Source: Bauldia sp963759235 (GTDB lineage: Bacteria > Pseudomonadota > Alphaproteobacteria > Rhizobiales > Kaistiaceae). Taken from it: a stretch of 64,000 nucleotides of DNA. This document shows positions 60,210-64,000 of the stretch, piece after piece. Location: assembly GCA_963759235.1 (NCBI GenBank), contig CAVWYO010000007.1, forward strand, positions 248,001-312,000, given 5' to 3'. A model generated the notes under the pieces. It did not search any database. It saw nothing but the letters and a program-made list of their open reading frames with translations, and was not told where the DNA came from. The first letter of the stretch is position 1; every line of letters starts with the position of its first letter. The translations under genes were made by a program, and so were the position numbers.

Positions 60210-60346
60210 GGTCCAGCCCTCCAATTCCATCCGGTCCCGCGCAACGGCACGAATCCGCGATGCCGATTGTAACGAAACAATGCCCACCAGTAGCGCAAAG
60301 TTGGGCGCGGCGGAATTGCCGATCTGTCGACCGGTTTCTTTTTCGT

Positions 60347-61252
60347 TCAACCGGCCCGGCCGGCCGCCCGCGCCAGGGAGGACTGAGCAACCTTCAACCG
60401 CTTGCGAAGTTCGGAGGCGATGGTGACCGCAAGCCCGACGAAGAGCACCCACCACGCTGGGCGGATCGAGAAGGAGAAGTCGAGATTGGCGAGAAGCACG
60501 CGCTCCGCCGAGACGCCCGTGGCGATGCCGTACCAGGCCGCCTCGGTCAGGGCGGTCAGCACCGCCGCCGCGACGGACAACGAAAGCAGCGGCACCAGCC
60601 CCTCCTTGTAGCCGCGCTTGGCCATGATCCGATAGCCCATCAGCCAGAAGAAGAAGCCGGACATCAGCACCGGCTGGGTCACGTCGATCTTCGACTGCAT
60701 ATAGTAGTGGAGGATGGCGAGCGGCGCGATGAAGTAGATCAGCTTGTGGAGCCGGTTCCAGCGGATGGCGCCGAGGCGCTTGATCATCCCGTCGGTCGAG
60801 GTGACGCCAAGGGCGATCAGCCCGAGGATCGCCGTGAAGCCGATGATGAGATAGATGCGGTGCACGATCTCGCTGACCACGAAACCGAGATCAAGGTGGG
60901 AATCGAAGATGTAGAGCGTGAAGTGGAGGAGGATGTAGGAGAGCGCCGACAGGCCGAGGATGCGGCGGACCTGGATCAGCTTCGACCATTCGAACAGCCG
61001 GCGCGCCGGGGTCACCGCCAGGGTGATCAGCAGGAGGTAGATGGTCCAGTCGCCGACGAAGTGAATCGCCTCGATGAAGGGCCGCGGACCAAGAGCCGCA
61101 GGCTGGGGGATCGGGCTGGTGGTCAGCGACCGGTAGAAGAGCCACAGCGCCGGCAGGGTGACGAGCACCAGGGTCGTCGCCTTGAGCGGCGCGAACCGAC
61201 CCGCCTTGTCGTTCCAGGGTAGTTTCTGGGCGATGGTTTTCGTCTGGGCCAC
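60347..61252 (-). CDS. msrQ: Protein-methionine-sulfoxide reductase heme-binding subunit MsrQ
   Basis: 301 residues from GTG 61252 (GAGG upstream). Ferric-reductase-like transmembrane domain with about eight helices. Heme-ligand histidines are expected in FIEAIHFVGDWTIYLLLITL, SYILLHFTLYIFDSHLDLGF and LHKLIYFIAPLAILHYYMQS. The block ARRLFEWSKLIQVRRILGLS is typical of YedZ/MsrQ. It passes electrons from the quinone pool or FMN to the periplasmic molybdoenzyme MsrP, which repairs oxidised methionine. No msrP is adjacent, although the two are usually co-operonic. The last ~60 residues after the core are a longer tail than in E. coli MsrQ. Confidence 0.87.
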   Translation of the reverse strand: MAQTKTIAQKLPWNDKAGRFAPLKATTLVLVTLPALWLFYRSLTTSPIPQPAALGPRPFIEAIHFVGDWTIYLLLITLAVTPARRLFEWSKLIQVRRILGLSALSYILLHFTLYIFDSHLDLGFVVSEIVHRIYLIIGFTAILGLIALGVTSTDGMIKRLGAIRWNRLHKLIYFIAPLAILHYYMQSKIDVTQPVLMSGFFFWLMGYRIMAKRGYKEGLVPLLSLSVAAAVLTALTEAAWYGIATGVSAERVLLANLDFSFSIRPAWWVLFVGLAVTIASELRKRLKVAQSSLARAAGRAG

Positions 61253-61431
61253 GTCTCGGTTCCTCAGAGGCGCATATCGGTCGACGGTCCGCGTGTCGCA
61301 ACCCTGATACGCCGACTGTAGCATCACAGTCACGTCACGTGTTCGTCAGGCTTTTCGGCCAAATAGCTGGCTTTCCCGTGAAGACGGGTGTGAGCCGAGG
61401 GAGCCCGCGGGGGATCGACCCGACGGTGGCG

Positions 61432-62373
61432 CTAACCGGGGAGCCCGTCATCGAACATGCGGCGGAGAAACTGCTTCGGCCGGTATTTGAACGCGCGCCA
61501 GAGGTAGTAGCGCCGCTTCCACCCGTCGTTGTTGTTGGCGGCGAAGCGGGCCGCGTGGATCTCCATATTGTACAACTGAACCCGCGTGAACTTCGGCCCG
61601 TAGCGGGTGTAGAGGACACGATGCTTGTCGAAAATACGGGCGTGGCAGGCCCGCACCTGGTCGGCGTCGCGGCCGATATCGGACTTGCGATAGACGCAGA
61701 GGCTGTCGGCGGTCGCCGGCATGTGGAGCCTGCCGCCCTTCAAGAGAAAGCGCAGGCAGAAATCGAGGTCCTGCAGTCGGGGTAGCGTCTCGTCGAACCA
61801 CCCGACGTCCCGGAAGGCCCGTGACGGGCCGAGCACCGTCCAGAGATAGGCGCGCAGGTCCTTGCCGCGCAGAAGGGCCATCACCTGATCCTGCTCGGTG
61901 TCCTGGTAGCGCCGCTCCACGGCGTGCCCCGCCCACTGCCAATCGAAGTTGCAGGTGATCCAAAACGGCTCCGCGCTCTCCGGCCCGCCGAGGGCGGCCG
62001 CCTTGTCCATCTGCGCGGCGATTTTTCCGGGGTACCATTCGTCGCCGGCGTCGATCCACGCCGCATAGGGACTCTCGATGGCGTCGAGGAGAACGTTTCT
62101 GGTGAACGGCCGACCTTTGTTGACGTGGTTCTCGATGAGGATGACGGGCCGCTCGCGCGCCCCCACCAGCGCGCGAAGACGGGACACCGCCTCCGGTTCG
62201 GACCCGTCATCGGCGATCACGATGCGGAAGGCTCCGTCCCAACCCTGGGCATCGACCGACGCGAGGGTGATCGCCAGATCGTCGACGGCGTTGTAGTGCG
62301 GGATCAGGACGTCGATCGCCGGCTTATGGTCGCCCGGGGCCGCTGCATCGCCCGATGAGTTCGACCCAGGCAT
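61432..62373 (-). CDS. GT2-family glycosyltransferase
   Basis: 313 residues from ATG 62373 (MPGSNSSGDAAAPGDHKPAI). GT-A fold landmarks: IDVLIPHYNAVDDLAITLAS, RIVIADDGSEPEAVSRLRAL, NKGRPFTRNVLLDAIESPYA and the metal-binding AAWIDAGDEWYPGK, where the usual DxD is D-A-G-D. The later LPRLQDLDFCLRFLLKGGRL fits the acceptor/catalytic ED-type motif. A cytoplasmic enzyme for polysaccharide assembly. Its first ~50 bases overlap the 3' end of the GT4 gene in another frame, so the two are translationally linked. Confidence 0.86.
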   Translation of the reverse strand: MPGSNSSGDAAAPGDHKPAIDVLIPHYNAVDDLAITLASVDAQGWDGAFRIVIADDGSEPEAVSRLRALVGARERPVILIENHVNKGRPFTRNVLLDAIESPYAAWIDAGDEWYPGKIAAQMDKAAALGGPESAEPFWITCNFDWQWAGHAVERRYQDTEQDQVMALLRGKDLRAYLWTVLGPSRAFRDVGWFDETLPRLQDLDFCLRFLLKGGRLHMPATADSLCVYRKSDIGRDADQVRACHARIFDKHRVLYTRYGPKFTRVQLYNMEIHAARFAANNNDGWKRRYYLWRAFKYRPKQFLRRMFDDGLPG

Positions 62374-63514
62374 TGGCGAAGTGCTCCTCGGTGAAGGTCG
62401 CAACGCTGGCGGGGCCATTGTCGCCAAGCCGCCGGCGCAGATCCGGATCGACGATCAGTTTCTCCAGCGCGGCCGCCAGCGACGTCGCTCCGCCTGCCCG
62501 GTCGACCATCAGGCCGTTGACGCCGTCGACGACGAACTGGTTCACACCCGGGCAGTCGGCGAAAGCAACGACCGGCATCTTTAGCGCCAGGGCTTCCGCA
62601 GGAGCAAGGCCGAATCCCTCGAACTCGGCCGGGTGGCAGAAGATCGCGGTGCGGCTGTATTCCTCACCGAGATCAGAGCGATGCCCGGCGAGCTTGAACG
62701 AATTCTTCAGCCCCAGCGCTTCTGCCTGCGCGACGAGCTTGCCCTTCTGCGGGCCCTCCCCATAAATCACCACCTGCCAGTCAGGGTATTTGGCGACCAG
62801 CATCGACCATGCGTCGAGCAGAATCGCATAGTTCTTGACCGGCGAGAGCCGCCCCACCGCAAGGATGACCTTGTCCCGTTTCTCCCGCGGCTGGTGCCGC
62901 AGCACCTCGTTCGACACGTAGTTGGGGATGACGACGATTCTGTTCTGAAGGTGCTGCGGAAACCAGGTTCCGAATTCGGCGAAGATCACGTGGATGGCGG
63001 CGGCATGGCGGAGCGCCTTCAGCCTGAGCTTGCGGTCGTGCGGATTGGAGCTCCAGCGCTTCGGATCGAGATAGTCGCGGGCGGGCACATTGTGATTGGT
63101 GGGGATGACCTTGACATCGGTGCCGGCCCCGGCCAGCAACGCAGGAGTATTGGCCGGCGGCAGGAAGCTGATCGCCACATCCGGTCTGGCGTGGCGGAAA
63201 TAGTCGCGAAGCAGGGAAACGACCGGGTCCTTCTTCAGATGCCATTCGGCCATGTTCCGCAGCCAATCCGGCAAGCGCCTGGAGGTCAGCCATTTGAGCG
63301 GCCGCCGGCGCGGCAGCGAGTATCTCGGGAACAGGTTGATCAGCTCGACCCGCCGATCGAGCGGATAGAACGGCCGGCCGTCCTGTTCCTCGAAATGGAT
63401 GCAGGTGACCTCATAACCCCGCGCAATGAGCATATTGGCGAGCTCGATGAAGATGCGCTCCGCCCCACCACTGCGAGCCACCAGATTGGCGATGATCAAT
63501 GCGACGTGCTTCAT
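62324..63514 (-). CDS. GT4-family glycosyltransferase
   Basis: 396 residues from ATG 63514 (MKHVALIIANLVARSGGAER); an ATG 21 codons earlier (63577) is in frame but adds an atypical tail. GT-B fold: the acceptor domain starts NLVARSGGAERIFIELANML. The donor domain has KVILAVGRLSPVKNYAILLD, WQVVIYGEGPQKGKLVAQAE and HPAEFEGFGLAPAEALALKM with the E..7..E motif. WbnK/PimB-like, using a nucleotide sugar for surface polysaccharide or LPS. It lies between a partial sulfotransferase-like gene upstream and the GT2 gene downstream, all leftward, so this is probably one operon. Confidence 0.9.
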   Translation of the reverse strand: MKHVALIIANLVARSGGAERIFIELANMLIARGYEVTCIHFEEQDGRPFYPLDRRVELINLFPRYSLPRRRPLKWLTSRRLPDWLRNMAEWHLKKDPVVSLLRDYFRHARPDVAISFLPPANTPALLAGAGTDVKVIPTNHNVPARDYLDPKRWSSNPHDRKLRLKALRHAAAIHVIFAEFGTWFPQHLQNRIVVIPNYVSNEVLRHQPREKRDKVILAVGRLSPVKNYAILLDAWSMLVAKYPDWQVVIYGEGPQKGKLVAQAEALGLKNSFKLAGHRSDLGEEYSRTAIFCHPAEFEGFGLAPAEALALKMPVVAFADCPGVNQFVVDGVNGLMVDRAGGATSLAAALEKLIVDPDLRRRLGDNGPASVATFTEEHFANAWVELIGRCSGPGRP

Positions 63515-63614
63515 CGGCCGTCGGAAGCGATCCGGTCCAGACGCGACAGAGCGAGCCGAATCCTGATCCGTCTTCATTCAAAGGCCGGCAAGATCCGGGC
63601 GCCCGACGCGGGCA

Positions 63615-64000
63615 TCACAAGAAGATTTCTGCGGTCAACTCCGCGAAACGGCGCGCCGACATGCCTTTGTATTCCTCGCTGTCCTCGATCGGGGCGGTCG
63701 CCAGGGACGGAAACACGGGCGGCGGGCGATCACTCAGAAAGTCACGACGCAGTCTCTCGTTCTCCTCGTCGAAGGAGGCGTAAAACGCTTCCATGTCGTG
63801 GCGGGATACCCAGTCGACATGGTTGCGCAATCCGCCCTTCTTTGCGCGCTTCTCGAGCTTCTCCACCACGGCTTCCAGTCGCCCCTTGCCGACCTTGGTT
63901 GCGTTCAGCAGACGTTTGTACTCGACCAGCTCCAGCGGCAAAGACAGGTTCTCCGCCGCGTTCCGCGGAGCGTCGGACACCGCGACCCCCAGATGGCCGA
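63615..64000 (-). CDS. Sulfotransferase-like protein, C-terminal part (partial)
   Basis: The frame is open to the right edge; about 128 C-terminal codons are visible. GHLGVAVSDAPRNAAENLSL then PLELVEYKRLLNATKVGKGR matches the C-terminal helix region of the HIGTxKTG-type P-loop proteins in this window (compare ENASLDPIALEVLRQFN in the gene at 14098). MEAFYASFDEENERLRRDFL corresponds to their SNGKLAREYFG-type end. The P-loop lies outside the window, so the assignment rests on this end alone. It is upstream of and co-directional with the GT4 and GT2 genes. Confidence 0.55.
   Translation of the reverse strand, partial: GHLGVAVSDAPRNAAENLSLPLELVEYKRLLNATKVGKGRLEAVVEKLEKRAKKGGLRNHVDWVSRHDMEAFYASFDEENERLRRDFLSDRPPPVFPSLATAPIEDSEEYKGMSARRFAELTAEIFL

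Overview
The window is GC-rich, densely coded DNA that looks like an alphaproteobacterial (Rhizobiales-like) chromosome. That reading rests on the style of the IS256/IS5/integrase relics, the many periplasmic-binding-protein sugar ABC importers, the GntR/BadF/SIS/NagA amino-sugar operon, MsrQ, and a palindromic intergenic repeat with a GATTGAATCGG core. The genus cannot be fixed from the sequence alone. No rRNA, CRISPR array or recognisable origin is present, and one tRNA-Met(CAT) was found.

Layout. 0-3 kb: the start of a PfkB-type sugar kinase, a relic of an IS5-type element, an RTX-like beta-solenoid protein and an O-methyltransferase. 3-15.2 kb: a sulfotransferase/glycosyltransferase island. 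It has a three-part KpsC-like/GT2/sulfotransferase fusion, a sulfotransferase/GT4 fusion, five stand-alone P-loop sulfotransferase-like genes and an unrecognised protein, some markedly AT-richer than their surroundings. 15.3-17.65 kb: tRNA-Met followed by a decayed mobile region (truncated HTH replication-type gene, frameshifted IS256-family element, truncated IS5-family transposase). 17.7-24.9 kb: a signalling locus with a cyclic-nucleotide-binding/patatin phospholipase carrying a C-terminal HPt domain, an atypical response regulator, and a hybrid histidine kinase with its own REC-REC-HPt. 24.9-31.6 kb: a decaying zone with fragments of an amino-acid binding protein, an ABC ATPase, an HPt domain and an integrase, plus two frameshifted metabolic or transport genes among intact ones.

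27-37 kb holds carbohydrate catabolism: sugar-phosphate isomerase/epimerases, two divergent Gfo/Idh/MocA dehydrogenases, one ribose/xylose-type ABC importer (ATPase, damaged permease, binding protein), and a second binding protein/permease pair without an ATPase. 37.5-43.8 kb: an adenylation-carrier-hydrolase protein, glmM and two tandem sulfotransferases. 43.8-55.5 kb: a divergent amino-sugar regulon. Leftward is a tightly overlapping operon BadF kinase - GntR - SIS isomerase - NagA - Gfo/Idh/MocA - CutC. Rightward are a MurQ-like SIS protein and a complete binding-protein/two-permease/UgpC-type importer. A GIY-YIG nuclease cassette bounded by perfect 29-bp inverted REP-like repeats sits between the binding protein and first permease. 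55.6-61.3 kb: housekeeping and metabolic genes (hydrolase, MmcQ/YjbR, Ldh-type dehydrogenase, TerC, aldo/keto reductase, glycine-zipper lipoprotein, MsrQ). 61.4-64 kb: a second polysaccharide cluster (GT2, GT4, partial sulfotransferase-like gene).

Taken together, the window suggests a bacterium that builds a heavily modified, probably sulfated surface polysaccharide and salvages amino sugars and other carbohydrates through ABC importers. The most unusual elements are the phospholipase-HPt phosphorelay locus, the sulfotransferase fusions, the A-PCP-hydrolase protein beside glmM, and the REP-bracketed GIY-YIG cassette.
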